DNA of 64,000 nt from Thalassoglobus sp. JC818. Its GTDB lineage: Bacteria > Planctomycetota > Planctomycetia > Planctomycetales > Planctomycetaceae. Made by a program: the position numbers and the translations under genes. Under the pieces are notes generated by a model. That model saw only the letters and a list, made by a program, of their open reading frames with translations. It was not told the origin of the DNA and made no database searches. The stretch is taken from the NCBI RefSeq assembly GCF_040717535.1, contig NZ_JBFEFI010000001.1:868001-932000 (forward strand). Reading direction: 5' to 3'. Within the stretch, counting starts at the first letter, position 1; each line of letters opens with the position of its first letter. This document shows positions 45,284-56,229 of this stretch, piece after piece.

Positions 45284-46678
45284 TCAGGCTGGCATCAACG
45301 CAAACTGACCGATCGCCAGCGTGACATACAATCCCAAGCCACATCCTACCGCCAACCACAAGTATTTCCCGAGCATCGATCGAGCAGACTCGTGTGATTC
45401 TGCGCTCATTAACTGAGCCTGTCGAATTCCACCTGTTGCAAGGAGCAGATTGACGAGAAGGGTGACGATCGCCAGAGCGATGAAACCTCGATGAGGTTCG
45501 GTGAGATGCGTCAAAACCGAACGTTGATGCGGCAAGAGCAGGGCATTGAACAACATCAGTCGCCACCAGGCTCCCGGAAGCGGAGGAACACCGCAGAGAC
45601 TGAGAGTCGCGGCCATCTCCCAGATTTTCGATTGCGATGGCCTTTCGTTTTCATCCTCCTCGCAATGCGATCGATCAAACGAAGACCAGACGTAGACGAA
45701 TGCAGCGAGCGATTCGATGACGAGAATCAAACAAAACAAGCTGTCGGGCGAAGTCAGATTCGATGATTCCTCCCAAGACAAGCGAGGATTTCGAGCCGAC
45801 CAGACGGACAGAACGGTTGCAAGATTTGCCTGGCCGAAAATCACATTCGTCAGAATTCTTCCTCTTGAAGTCGAGTCGATTTGCGATTGAAGTCGCAATC
45901 CCCACAGGCCAAGACAACAGATGGAGATTGCCGCGAGGAGAGACGCTTCTGAAGTCGTCCACTGACTCAGCAAGCTGAATCGAAACAGAAACACAGAAGC
46001 AGCCAGAACCGGCAAGATCGTGCGACTGAGGAGATTAGCGATCGAGGAATCTTCATTGCTCGCGGCATCACGTTTGATTGACATCCATTCAAGCGACGCG
46101 AACAGGCCCACGACAATCAGCAGCACGGAAGTCTTGCGAATCGGCTCGTACGAACTCAACTCGCCGAGCAGATAACCTCCCCACAATCCGCTCAGCACGA
46201 TGATGGCCTGCCGCTTGTCGACCGACCGCTGCAACCGCCCCGAGGCAAATTCACAGAAGGTCCCCGCAAATAGACAGCAGGTGAGGGCAGCCATCAAGAG
46301 GATGGGAAGAGAGACAACACAAAGCGTCAACAGCGATCCGCACAAGAACAGGTATCGAGAAAGTCCGACGGATGAATCGTTAATTCCATCAACCAACTTG
46401 AAAATCGGAGCTGCCCAGAGTGCTGTCCCAGTCAGCGACAGCAACAACGACAAAAGCACGATCAGCGGACGATCTACCGGCAAAGTGAAAGGCACGTCCT
46501 TAGCGGCAGCGGCAAACAGACTTGCGATAGATGCTGTCACCGCTACGAGCAGTACCGAACCATTCAGAATTCGTCTCTGCCTGCCACTCATTGCGACGAG
46601 ACAGCCAAATCCCCCTCCCACGAGATAGAGACCGCACATCACGATGATCGCGTTTCCAATTCCGGTCACGTCATTCAA
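45284..46678 (-). CDS. NuoN/NuoM-like proton-translocating membrane protein, divergent
   Basis: This is a 464-residue protein with about twelve hydrophobic segments. The clearest family mark is SLCGVPPLPGAWWRLMLF, which resembles the FSLAGIPPLAGFWGK loop of complex I subunits N, M and L and of Mrp antiporters. The middle of the protein is less alike, and I see no obvious conserved Glu and Lys of the proton channel. It has no other nuo or mrp gene nearby, so it is either a stand-alone paralogue or an orphan subunit. It is divergent from uvrB. Confidence 0.7.
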   Translation of the reverse strand: MNDVTGIGNAIIVMCGLYLVGGGFGCLVAMSGRQRRILNGSVLLVAVTASIASLFAAAAKDVPFTLPVDRPLIVLLSLLLSLTGTALWAAPIFKLVDGINDSSVGLSRYLFLCGSLLTLCVVSLPILLMAALTCCLFAGTFCEFASGRLQRSVDKRQAIIVLSGLWGGYLLGELSSYEPIRKTSVLLIVVGLFASLEWMSIKRDAASNEDSSIANLLSRTILPVLAASVFLFRFSLLSQWTTSEASLLAAISICCLGLWGLRLQSQIDSTSRGRILTNVIFGQANLATVLSVWSARNPRLSWEESSNLTSPDSLFCLILVIESLAAFVYVWSSFDRSHCEEDENERPSQSKIWEMAATLSLCGVPPLPGAWWRLMLFNALLLPHQRSVLTHLTEPHRGFIALAIVTLLVNLLLATGGIRQAQLMSAESHESARSMLGKYLWLAVGCGLGLYVTLAIGQFALMPA

Positions 46679-46754
46679 AACCTGTTCATTTGTTTCGTAG
46701 CTGCTAGAATTTGCACATCATCGTCAATGCTCTGAATGAAGGCAATCGGCTGCC

Positions 46755-48857
<2,103 letters not shown>

Positions 48858-48957
48858 ACCACCTTCAATGAAATCTTCTTCGAGTGTTCCCGGCGCGATT
48901 TTCGGTGATCGAAGAACGCGCGCCATTGCGGACAATGAATGAAGTTATCGAAAGTGA

Positions 48958-49686
48958 CTATTCAGATTTCTCGCTGTCGTCCGGTTTCTTTTTGTCTTTG
49001 TCGCTCGCTTGCCCGCCGGTGTTGTAGATCTTTGCGGACTCAAGGGGTTCTGCTTTTCGAACGACAACTGAATGCGCCAGCTTGGGATTCTTGTCGGTGT
49101 AGTAATACGTGACGGTATCGCCGGGCTGAATGAAGGTGCCGGCACTTCCGAGCACGACGGACACTCGCTGTTTTGTGGCTTGATTCGGATCCACAAGAAT
49201 CTTCCCCGGCGAAACAGGGGGCACCGAAACGCCGACGTTTCCGCCTCCGACTGACATTCGCACTAAGTCCGTCGCATTGATCGTCAACGGATTCATACTT
49301 ACGACGACTCCCGTGATCGTCATCTCAGACGCATCCTGCTGGAGCGTGCGAGTTTGCTGCCGAGCGGTTTGTTGAGGGCTGAGATGGACCGTCACACTCG
49401 CATTGCGAAGAGCCCCTTTGCCTGCGATGACGCCGTTGACTGTGATAACTGCGCCGGGACGGACAAATCCGGGATCACCGACTCCTTCAACACGGACGGT
49501 GGTCTTAGGCGTCATTGGAACTGGCCCCGTTTTGCCATCCTTCTCCATGACGATCCCATTTCGGGACACGCTCTTGACCGTTCCCTGCACGGGGTACAAC
49601 GTGTATGTGGAGTAAGTCGTCACCTGGCCCAAAGCTGTGCTGGAAGCCAGACTCACTAGTAAAATCACTGAGGCGAGAGTCTTCAT
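48958..49686 (-). CDS. Secreted hypothetical protein
   Basis: I do not recognise this 242-residue protein. A signal peptide (MKTLASVILLVSLASSTALG) precedes a beta-rich body of short strands with many Val, Thr and Gly, and a hydrophilic Lys/Asp tail (DKDKKKPDDSEKSE). The repeated GTVKSVSRNGIVMEKD / ITGVVVSMNPLTINATD phrasing looks like small beta-barrel or OB-type units. The ATG at 49686 has AGGTG upstream and begins the signal peptide. The longer frame is false, because its first 20 codons come from repeat copy B. It converges on uvrB, with 100 bp between. Confidence 0.75.
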   Translation of the reverse strand: MKTLASVILLVSLASSTALGQVTTYSTYTLYPVQGTVKSVSRNGIVMEKDGKTGPVPMTPKTTVRVEGVGDPGFVRPGAVITVNGVIAGKGALRNASVTVHLSPQQTARQQTRTLQQDASEMTITGVVVSMNPLTINATDLVRMSVGGGNVGVSVPPVSPGKILVDPNQATKQRVSVVLGSAGTFIQPGDTVTYYYTDKNPKLAHSVVVRKAEPLESAKIYNTGGQASDKDKKKPDDSEKSE

Positions 49687-49705
49687 ACGGCACCTGTTTC
49701 TATTC

Positions 49706-49808
49706 GAGCATTTTTTGATTTGGTGTGCACGATCTCGCACGAGCAAACACAGCTTTTTATCTTATGAAACAGAACAAGCGAGTGCACAGGAAAGAGCAAC
49801 TTGCTCTA
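49706..49808 (+). repeat. Interspersed 105-bp repeat, copy B
   Basis: Runs from GAGCATTTTTTGATTTGG to AGAGCAACTTGCTCTA. It begins 19 bp upstream of the start codon of the secreted protein gene (minus strand), and lies 175 bp past the stop of the minus-strand GNAT gene. The GTGCA-N4-CTCGC and GCGAG-TGCAC arms and the AGAGCAA/TTGCTCT palindrome are intact. The part around 49751-49760 (CTTTTTATCT) differs most from the other copies. Confidence 0.92.
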
Positions 49809-49982
49809 GCAAAAAACTTGTAATGATTCGTTGTACCCGATCCGAATCCTCATCGAAACTCTGCAGCTGGAAACTTCCTTGTGAAGCTTTCCCGGGACCT
49901 TGGTCGAGCAGTCAACCAAAAGAAACATTCGCAGAACTGCCGCGAAGAGAGATCGACGGGCCTGATTGCTCGGCGAAGCGGT

Positions 49983-50399
49983 TTACTTCGCTTCCGGACT
50001 GATCGTCCAGCACGAGTCGTGCTTTTCGAAACCAATGTGCGGGTAATAGTCCACTGCTTGAGGAGCGGACAGGAGAATCAGTCGCACATCAAGACCACTG
50101 GCAATTCGCGTTTGCCGAATCAGCTCCTTGCCGATGCCTTGCTTCTGGTACGCAGCATCGACCGCGAGGTCTGACAGGTACGTGCAATACGAAAAGTCTG
50201 TGATCGACCGGGCGATGCCGACGAGTTTCCCATCTTCAGTTCGGGCGGAGATGATGATGTCCGCATTGTCGAGCATGCCTTGTAATCGGTCTCGCTCGGA
50301 AAGCGGTCGCCGGGCTCCGAGGGTCGACCGCACGAGGAGATCTCTGAACTCGTCGAAGCCGAGTTGTCCTTCCCGCTGAAATGAAATCAATTCTGACAC
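49983..50399 (-). CDS. GNAT family N-acetyltransferase
   Basis: This protein of about 138 residues has the acetyl-CoA-binding block YLSDLAVDAAYQKQGIGKELIRQTR (with R/Q-x-x-G-x-G/A) and SAPQAVDYYPHIGFEKHDSCW at its end. The acceptor is unknown. The GTG at 50399 is chosen because GGAG stands five bases upstream; the TTG five codons earlier has none. It is 69 bp past the stop of the LysR gene on the same strand. Confidence 0.86.
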   Translation of the reverse strand: MSELISFQREGQLGFDEFRDLLVRSTLGARRPLSERDRLQGMLDNADIIISARTEDGKLVGIARSITDFSYCTYLSDLAVDAAYQKQGIGKELIRQTRIASGLDVRLILLSAPQAVDYYPHIGFEKHDSCWTISPEAK

Positions 50400-50468
50400 A
50401 CGACCTCTCCGCAATCGTTGAAACTTTCATTCTGTGCCCGAACCGACGACAGAGATATCCGTGATGTG

Positions 50469-51398
50469 TTACTCGTGAGACTTCTGAACGATCTCAACGA
50501 GCCTCTTCATCGGCCCGGTCAGCTTTCGTCCTCGTTTCCACAAAAACACAATTTGCCGTCGGCCAAGTTGTTTTCGCAGCGATCGAACGAACAGCCCGTC
50601 ACAGAGATGCCCGTCCAGACGGCCCGCGACAACTCCCACACCTAGACCGGCTCGAACACAGGCGATCGTGAAACCACTGTTGTCTGTTTCGACGGTTACT
50701 CGTGCATTCAGGTGCTCGCGATGAATCGCATGCTCGAATGCATCTCGTCCGTGAGTTCCGGGAACAGTCACCACGAGATCATGCTTCACAAGTTCGCGGA
50801 GGCTGTTCTGCTTCGCCTGACAGTACGGATGACTCTTCTCCGCGATGGCCAGAAAGTCAATGAAATAGGCTGGCTCAAAATGGACTCGGGCAGAGGAGCG
50901 TGGAGACTCCGCTTCAAGAGTCAGCGCGAGATCCGCTTCGCCGCTCAGGACCATCTCTTCAGCGAGTCGATTGTTTCCGTGTCGAATGACGAGCGTGTTT
51001 TCGAACTCATCTCGAAAGTCTTTGAGAGGGACGACGAGATCTTCCATCAACATTCGAACGCCGGTCACGAGTGTGATCGATTCGTATTCGGATCGTTCGT
51101 CGCTGACGGTTTCGAAGGTGGAATCGATCCCCGCGAGTATCTCAGAGAACTGATCGTACAGCTGTTGAGCTTTCAGCGTCGAAACAATTCGACGGCCTTC
51201 TTTCTCGAAGAATGTGGCTTCGTAGAGTCGCTCGACGGCTTGAATCTGCTGCCACACGGTTGGTACTGACAACTGGAGGCGTCGGGCAGCCGGCGCGTAA
51301 CCGTTTTCCTCAAAGACACATTGGAATGTTTGCATCTGCTGCACGCTCAGCTCGCTGGCGCGAGGCTGAACGTTTGAAGAACTCGGTGGAACGCCCAT
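50469..51398 (-). CDS. LysR-family transcriptional regulator
   Basis: This 309-residue protein has a winged helix-turn-helix (QMQTFQCVFEENGYAPAARRLQLSVPTVWQQIQAVERLYEATFFEK) and a periplasmic-binding-type effector domain (VTGVRMLMEDLVVPLKDF ... VTVETDNSGFTIACVRAGLGVGVVAG). It is divergent from the MFS transporter operon with an 81-bp intergenic region, so it most likely controls that operon. The inducer should be its transported or degraded compound, which cannot be named from sequence alone. Confidence 0.9.
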   Translation of the reverse strand: MGVPPSSSNVQPRASELSVQQMQTFQCVFEENGYAPAARRLQLSVPTVWQQIQAVERLYEATFFEKEGRRIVSTLKAQQLYDQFSEILAGIDSTFETVSDERSEYESITLVTGVRMLMEDLVVPLKDFRDEFENTLVIRHGNNRLAEEMVLSGEADLALTLEAESPRSSARVHFEPAYFIDFLAIAEKSHPYCQAKQNSLRELVKHDLVVTVPGTHGRDAFEHAIHREHLNARVTVETDNSGFTIACVRAGLGVGVVAGRLDGHLCDGLFVRSLRKQLGRRQIVFLWKRGRKLTGPMKRLVEIVQKSHE

Positions 51399-51412
51399 TT
51401 GACTATTTCTCT

Positions 51413-51425
51413 ATTCTAAACGAAT
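51413..51425. promoter_or_regulatory. Candidate LysR-type operator
   Basis: The dyad ATTC-TAAAC-GAAT fits the T-N11-A pattern of LysR boxes and lies in the 81-bp gap between the LysR gene and its divergent MFS target, about 15 bp before the regulator start. This rests on position and symmetry only. Confidence 0.4.
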
Positions 51426-51479
51426 TTCCGACTGTGTTTCATTTCAACGAACGACAATATTAGATAAAGTCTCGGTGAT

Positions 51480-52889
51480 ATGAACCCATCGCACGCAATT
51501 TCTCCGACTGTTTCAGTAGCGACTCGACAGAGATACCTGTTAGTGCTGCTGTTGTTCTTTCACACGGTGAACACGTACATGGATCGTGTGTGTATCTCTG
51601 CTGCGAAATCGTCGATGCAGAATGACATCGCCGGACTGACAGACCAGATGATGGGATATGTGTTTGGAATTTTTGCAGTTGGGTACGCATTGTTCCAAAT
51701 TCCTGCTGGTTGGTACAGCGACCGAGCAGGTCCACGCATGGCATTGACGATCGTTGTCATCATCTGGAGCATCTTCACAGCTCTGACTGGAGCCGTTTAC
51801 ACAGCCATCAGCTTGTTGATTGTCCGATTTCTGTTCGGAGTCGGTGAGGCAGGAGCGTATCCGGGGGCAACTCGAGCGCTCTATCGTTGGCTTCCAGCCA
51901 GAGAACGAGGCATCGGGCAGGGGATTTTCCATTCCGGAGCCCGAATCGGTGCGGCTCTGTCACTAGTGGTGATGCCAGCGGTGATCTCGATGATTGGCTG
52001 GAGATGGACATTCGTCGCGAATGGCCTGGTCGGCATCGTCTGGGGAGCGATCTGGTGGTTCTGGTATCGAGATAAACCCGAAGAGCACCCGTGGACCAAT
52101 GATCAGGAAGCCGATCTGATCGCTCGCGGAATCCATGAACAGGAAGTCCCCAATGTCGAACTTCCTTACATCCAAATCGTCACGTCAGCCAATGTCTTGC
52201 TGGCCATGTTCCAATATGCCGCAAGCAATATAACATTCTTTATCAGCATCACCTGGTTGAGACCCTACATCGAAGAGCGATGGGGAACAGATGCCGCGAA
52301 CTTGTCCGCACTTCCGCTTCTCGTCGGAGCAGTCGCGCTGTGGTTTTCCGGGTTTCTGGTGACGAAGCTTTATCAAATGGGCATGCCGGTCATGTCTCGC
52401 AGAATTCCAGCGATGCTGGGCTATGCGTTGGGCGCGATTGGCTTGATTCTTTGCACTCAAACCACATCATTCGAAAGCGTCTGGCCACTGATTCTCTGCT
52501 TTTCGATCGCCATGTTTGGTGTTGAAATGACGTTAAGCCCCAGCTGGGCGTTCTGCATGGACATTGGCGGAGACCGTTCCGGGGCAGTTTCCGGAGCGAT
52601 GAACATGGTCGGCAATCTGGGAGCTGCGCTGAGCGCGGTGGTGTTTCCCTACTTCGTCAATCACGTCACGCTTCCCTACTTCGCAACGGAAACGGGAACT
52701 GCAAACTCATTCTTTGTGTTCGCTGCGTTGATGAACGTGCTTGCAGTGATCGCATGGACGATGATGAATCCGCAACGGATTCTTCGCAGACTGACTGATC
52801 GCGAAATGCAGTTCCGCATGATCGGTTTTCTAGCTCTCATTCTCATGGTGGTGTTTTCGCTCGTTTACACCAAGTTGATTATGGGGTGA
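51480..52889 (+). CDS. MFS transporter, sugar-acid (ACS) type
   Basis: This 469-residue protein has twelve membrane segments and MFS motifs GWYSDRAGPR (loop 2-3) and RFLFGVGEAGAYPGATRALYRW, as in anion:cation symporters for hexuronates, galactarate, glucarate and relatives. It lies first in an operon with a dehydrogenase and a cyclase-family hydrolase. It probably imports the acid they degrade. Its stop shares a base with the next gene's ATG (TGATG), so translation is coupled. Confidence 0.9.
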   Translation: MNPSHAISPTVSVATRQRYLLVLLLFFHTVNTYMDRVCISAAKSSMQNDIAGLTDQMMGYVFGIFAVGYALFQIPAGWYSDRAGPRMALTIVVIIWSIFTALTGAVYTAISLLIVRFLFGVGEAGAYPGATRALYRWLPARERGIGQGIFHSGARIGAALSLVVMPAVISMIGWRWTFVANGLVGIVWGAIWWFWYRDKPEEHPWTNDQEADLIARGIHEQEVPNVELPYIQIVTSANVLLAMFQYAASNITFFISITWLRPYIEERWGTDAANLSALPLLVGAVALWFSGFLVTKLYQMGMPVMSRRIPAMLGYALGAIGLILCTQTTSFESVWPLILCFSIAMFGVEMTLSPSWAFCMDIGGDRSGAVSGAMNMVGNLGAALSAVVFPYFVNHVTLPYFATETGTANSFFVFAALMNVLAVIAWTMMNPQRILRRLTDREMQFRMIGFLALILMVVFSLVYTKLIMG

Positions 52890-53959
52890 TGAGCATGAAC
52901 ACAGACAAACAGTTGCGTGGCGTCGGAGTTGGGGCAGGGTATTTCAGCCAGTTCCATTACGAAGCCTGGTCACGAATTCCTCAAGTCGAGATCGTTGGGA
53001 TCTGTGATCAAGAGCTCACGAAGGCGGAAACGCTCGCGAATCAATATGGAGTACAAAACACCAGTTCAAATCTGGAAAAGTTGCTCGACGAAACAGAACC
53101 CGACTTCATCGATGTGATTACTCGGCCCGACTCGCATGCAGCGATTGTCGAGTTGGCAGCGAGTCGCGGAATCGATGTCATCTGTCAGAAACCACTGGCC
53201 CCGACGATCGAAGAAGCGGTTCAGCTTGTTGAGAGCGCGGATGCGTCAGGCATTCGACTGATGGTGCACGAAAACTTCCGGTTCCAACCTTGGCATCGAG
53301 AGATTCATCGACTAATCAACGAAGGGACGATTGGAGATCAACTCCTCACGTTGTCGTGCCGAACTCGAACCGGAGATGGATGGCAGAGCGACGCTTACCT
53401 GGCACGACAGCCGTATTTCGTTGAGATGCCGCGATTCCTGATCTACGAAACCGGCGTCCATTTTGTCGATACGTTTCGATATCACGCTGGTGAAATTGAA
53501 GGAGTGTTCGCTTCTCTTCGCAAGTTGAATCAGAACATTCGGGGAGAAGATGCTGGAGTCGTTTTGTTCGAGTTCGCCAACCAGGCGGAAGGCATCTGGG
53601 ACGCGAGCCGATTCCACGAATCGAATTGTTCAAATCCTCGCTATACCTTTGGGGACTTTCTGTTCGATGGAAGTGCCGGTTCAATCCGACTCAGCGGGGA
53701 CGGCACCATTCGAATTCAACCACATGGGGAGCCGGAATTCGTTCACAACTATCAGCACTCCGATCGCAATTTCGCTGGAGATTGCGTCTTCTACACTCAA
53801 CAGCACTTCATTCACGGGCTACTTGAACAGCGCCCCTTCGAAACGGACGGCCGAGAGTATTTGAAGACACTGCGCGTGCAGGAAGCGATTTACGAATCCG
53901 CACGTACCGGTCAACCAGTCCGTCAATTGTCATCAGGAGGGCACAATGCGAGTTGTTGA
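52889..53959 (+). CDS. Gfo/Idh/MocA family oxidoreductase, cytoplasmic
   Basis: This 356-residue protein has an NAD-binding start (GVGVGAGYFSQFHYEAWSRIPQVE) and a cofactor-loop motif VICQKPLAP, with Gln in place of the common Glu before Lys-Pro. The substrate region is HENFRFQPWHREIHRLINEGTIG. It has no signal peptide, unlike the other two family members in the window, so it acts in the cytoplasm on the imported compound. It overlaps the MFS gene by one base and the cyclase gene by 14 bp. The ATG at 52889 or 52895 starts it. Confidence 0.88.
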   Translation: MSMNTDKQLRGVGVGAGYFSQFHYEAWSRIPQVEIVGICDQELTKAETLANQYGVQNTSSNLEKLLDETEPDFIDVITRPDSHAAIVELAASRGIDVICQKPLAPTIEEAVQLVESADASGIRLMVHENFRFQPWHREIHRLINEGTIGDQLLTLSCRTRTGDGWQSDAYLARQPYFVEMPRFLIYETGVHFVDTFRYHAGEIEGVFASLRKLNQNIRGEDAGVVLFEFANQAEGIWDASRFHESNCSNPRYTFGDFLFDGSAGSIRLSGDGTIRIQPHGEPEFVHNYQHSDRNFAGDCVFYTQQHFIHGLLEQRPFETDGREYLKTLRVQEAIYESARTGQPVRQLSSGGHNASC

Positions 53960-54593
53960 TTTAAGCCTGACTGTTAATTCCGAGATGCCGGGAGTCTCGA
54001 TTACAACTGCGAAGACGATTGCGTCGGACGGGTGGAATGCCACCACGCTATCCCTGTACTCGCACTCTGGCACGCATATGGATGCGCCGTGCCACTTCCT
54101 CGATGGCGGATCGACGATCGATCAACATCGGCTTGAAGTGCTCGTTGGCCCAGCTATTGTTCTCGATCTGTCACCTGCCAACCCTCGACAGCTGGCGACA
54201 GTCGAAGATGTGCAACAGATCAAAGATCACATTCGCCCCGGCTGCCGAATTCTCTTTCGCACCGACTGGTCTCGCCGCTACGGAACTGCTGAGTACCGCA
54301 ACGAGCTCCCGAGAATTTCCCTCGAGTTGGCCGAATGGCTTGTCAAACAGAAAGTCGGCCTCATCGGGGTCGAACCGCCGTCCGTTGCAGACGTCAACAA
54401 CATCGAAGAACTCACCAAAGTCCACCAGACTTTGTTTCGTGGAAACGTTGTGATCGTCGAAGGGCTAACCAACTTAGATCAATTGACACAGCAGACCGTG
54501 GAGTTCATTGCACTTCCACTGAAGATCGAACACGGCGACGGATGCCCGGTCCGAGCGATTGCCATTGAAAGAGAGTCGTTTCAACCAGTTTAG
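53946..54593 (+). CDS. Cyclase family protein (kynurenine formamidase-like)
   Basis: This 215-residue metal-dependent hydrolase has the cyclase signature SHSGTHMDAPCHFLDGG, which binds divalent metal through His and Asp. VIVEGLTNLDQL and VRAIAI near the C-terminus fit the fold. Family members include N-formylkynurenine formamidase and isatin hydrolase; the operon context suggests a lactone or acid in carbohydrate breakdown instead. It overlaps the dehydrogenase gene by 14 bp and is the last gene of that tightly packed set. Confidence 0.88.
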   Translation: MRVVDLSLTVNSEMPGVSITTAKTIASDGWNATTLSLYSHSGTHMDAPCHFLDGGSTIDQHRLEVLVGPAIVLDLSPANPRQLATVEDVQQIKDHIRPGCRILFRTDWSRRYGTAEYRNELPRISLELAEWLVKQKVGLIGVEPPSVADVNNIEELTKVHQTLFRGNVVIVEGLTNLDQLTQQTVEFIALPLKIEHGDGCPVRAIAIERESFQPV

Positions 54594-54843
54594 AAGTACA
54601 GAAACCTGAGTACGTAAGCCCCCGAAAACACTGAAAGTCCTGCCATCAAGAGAAGCTCCCTCCACTCAGTCACGACCTTTGAGAACTGATCAATCCAGCG
54701 AAGAATTCCATGACGAGAGTGTCCAGCAATGAATATGATCCATGATGGCCAGGAAACACTTTCTCAAACAAATCGAGCGACTGCTCGTCGAAGCGTGTTT
54801 CAAGTATCGCATCGAGTCACAAGCGTTCTTTGAACAAACCTGA
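54594..54843. other. Interval after the cyclase gene
   Basis: About 250 bp without a recognised gene. A 32-codon open frame (54745-54843, MARKHFLKQIERLLVEAC...) is present but too short and unknown to call. Confidence 0.4.
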
Positions 54844-54947
54844 AAGCATTTCCTCGCCGGTTTGCATTGGCTCGCTCACGCAAACGTAGCGAAATATCGA
54901 AGCAAGTAATTCAAGTGAGTTCCCAAGGACGGGTAACTTGCTCCAAG
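54844..54947 (+). repeat. Interspersed repeat, decayed copy D
   Basis: It matches the 105-bp repeat along its length at a lower level. The last 35 bp (CAAGTGAGTTCCCAAGGACG through GGTAACTTGCTCCAA) agree with the consensus at 26 of 35 positions. It lies just before the dehydrogenase gene, so the longest frame of that gene would start inside it. Confidence 0.6.
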
Positions 54948-54965
54948 CGGAAAGAGTACAACGAG

Positions 54966-56084
54966 ATGAGTTCATACAAAATCGCACTACTCCCAGGTGA
55001 TGGCATCGGCCCGGAAACCATGGCTGCCACCGAACTTGTCCTGGAACAGATTGCGATGGAGTTCAGTGATCTCGATTTTGAGACAATCTCCTATCGAGCA
55101 GGCGCCGAGAACTACCGCGACACAGGTGTCACACTGCCCGACGCGGTTTTGGAAGGGTGCCTCGCCGCCGACGCAGTCCTGCTATCTGCCATCGGTCTCC
55201 CGGATGTCCGTCAGCCAGACGGGACCGAAGTCCAACCGACAATGATGGTCGGACTCCGCCGAGCGATGGGTCTCCATTCAGCCGTTCGACCAGTCAAGCT
55301 TTACCCGGGAGCCCCTTGCGTTCTGCAGAACACAGGTCCCGGCATCGATTTTGTGATCATTCGCGAAAATCTCGAAGGACTGTTCGCCTCGTTTGGTGGA
55401 GGAGGAATGGTCGGTGATGACGTCGCGACAGACACGCTGATCGTCACTCGCAAGGGAACTTCCAAAGTCGCTGAATATGCTTTCCAACTGGCTCGTCGAC
55501 GATCCGGACGACCGACCGACGGAAAGCAAGTTGTCACCTGCGTTGATAAAGCAAATGTCTTCCGCAGCATGGCGTTCTTCAGGAAGGTCGTGAACGACAC
55601 ATCGAAGTCATTTCCGGATATTGAACACAACGCTGTGTATGTCGACGCGATGAGCCTTTACATGGTCCAGAACCCCTGGGACTTCGACGTGCTCGTCATG
55701 GAGAACCAGTTTGGAGACATCCTGTCCGACCTCGGAGCCGGGCTGGTGGGTGGTCTCGGATTAGGTCCATCTGCCGAAATCGGAGACAACCATGCGTTGT
55801 TTCAGCCGTCGCACGGTACAGCTCCACAAATCGCTGGGAAGAATGTCGCCAATCCACTCGCGACAATTCTTTCGGCAGCGATGATGCTTGACTGGCTCGG
55901 GGAACGTCACAACGACGATTCCTGTTTGGCTGCGGCAGCGGCCATCGAAACTGCGGTTGCCGAAGTTCTCGCGGCACAGGTTGTCAGAACTCCCGATCTC
56001 GGCGGAGTGTCGTCGACGACCGAGGTTGCAGAAGCTGTGGCAGCCGCCATTACCAAGACTCCCGTGACGGACGTCAGTCCTTAA
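54966..56084 (+). CDS. Isocitrate/isopropylmalate-dehydrogenase family protein (tartrate- or malate-type possible)
   Basis: This 372-residue NAD-dependent beta-decarboxylating dehydrogenase has IALLPGDGIGPETM, the NLEGLFAS active-site region (in FVIIRENLEGLFAS), DKANVFRSMAFFRKVV and VYVDAMSLYMVQNPWDFDVLVMENQFGDILSDLGAGLVGGLGLGPSAEIG. The end of the pattern is FQPSHGTAPQIAGKNVANPLA. The family covers 3-isopropylmalate, isocitrate, tartrate and D-malate. There is no leuA, leuC or leuD nearby, but the LysR catabolic operon is 370 bp upstream, so tartrate or malate is a fair alternative to LeuB. I chose the ATG at 54966; the longer frame starts in repeat copy D. Confidence 0.85.
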   Translation: MSSYKIALLPGDGIGPETMAATELVLEQIAMEFSDLDFETISYRAGAENYRDTGVTLPDAVLEGCLAADAVLLSAIGLPDVRQPDGTEVQPTMMVGLRRAMGLHSAVRPVKLYPGAPCVLQNTGPGIDFVIIRENLEGLFASFGGGGMVGDDVATDTLIVTRKGTSKVAEYAFQLARRRSGRPTDGKQVVTCVDKANVFRSMAFFRKVVNDTSKSFPDIEHNAVYVDAMSLYMVQNPWDFDVLVMENQFGDILSDLGAGLVGGLGLGPSAEIGDNHALFQPSHGTAPQIAGKNVANPLATILSAAMMLDWLGERHNDDSCLAAAAAIETAVAEVLAAQVVRTPDLGGVSSTTEVAEAVAAAITKTPVTDVSP

Positions 56085-56229
56085 CTCTCGGTTCTGAATA
56101 CAACCATCGGACACAACCCGATTTGCACTCTGTTGCCCAATCGGTTGGGGCACTATGTCGCTTCAGTCGTACGGGTCCTCGTTCAATGCAGTGAAACGAC
56201 TCATCAACTTCCTAGATAGAGAGAGATCT

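Noticed and set aside
49687-49746. 20-codon N-terminal extension of the secreted protein gene (minus strand)
   Set aside because: The codons are repeat copy B and leader; the true start begins a signal peptide at 49686 with AGGTG upstream.
54867-54965. 33-codon N-terminal extension of the isopropylmalate-dehydrogenase-like gene
   Set aside because: It is made of the decayed repeat copy D, and the family alignment begins at the ATG of 54966.
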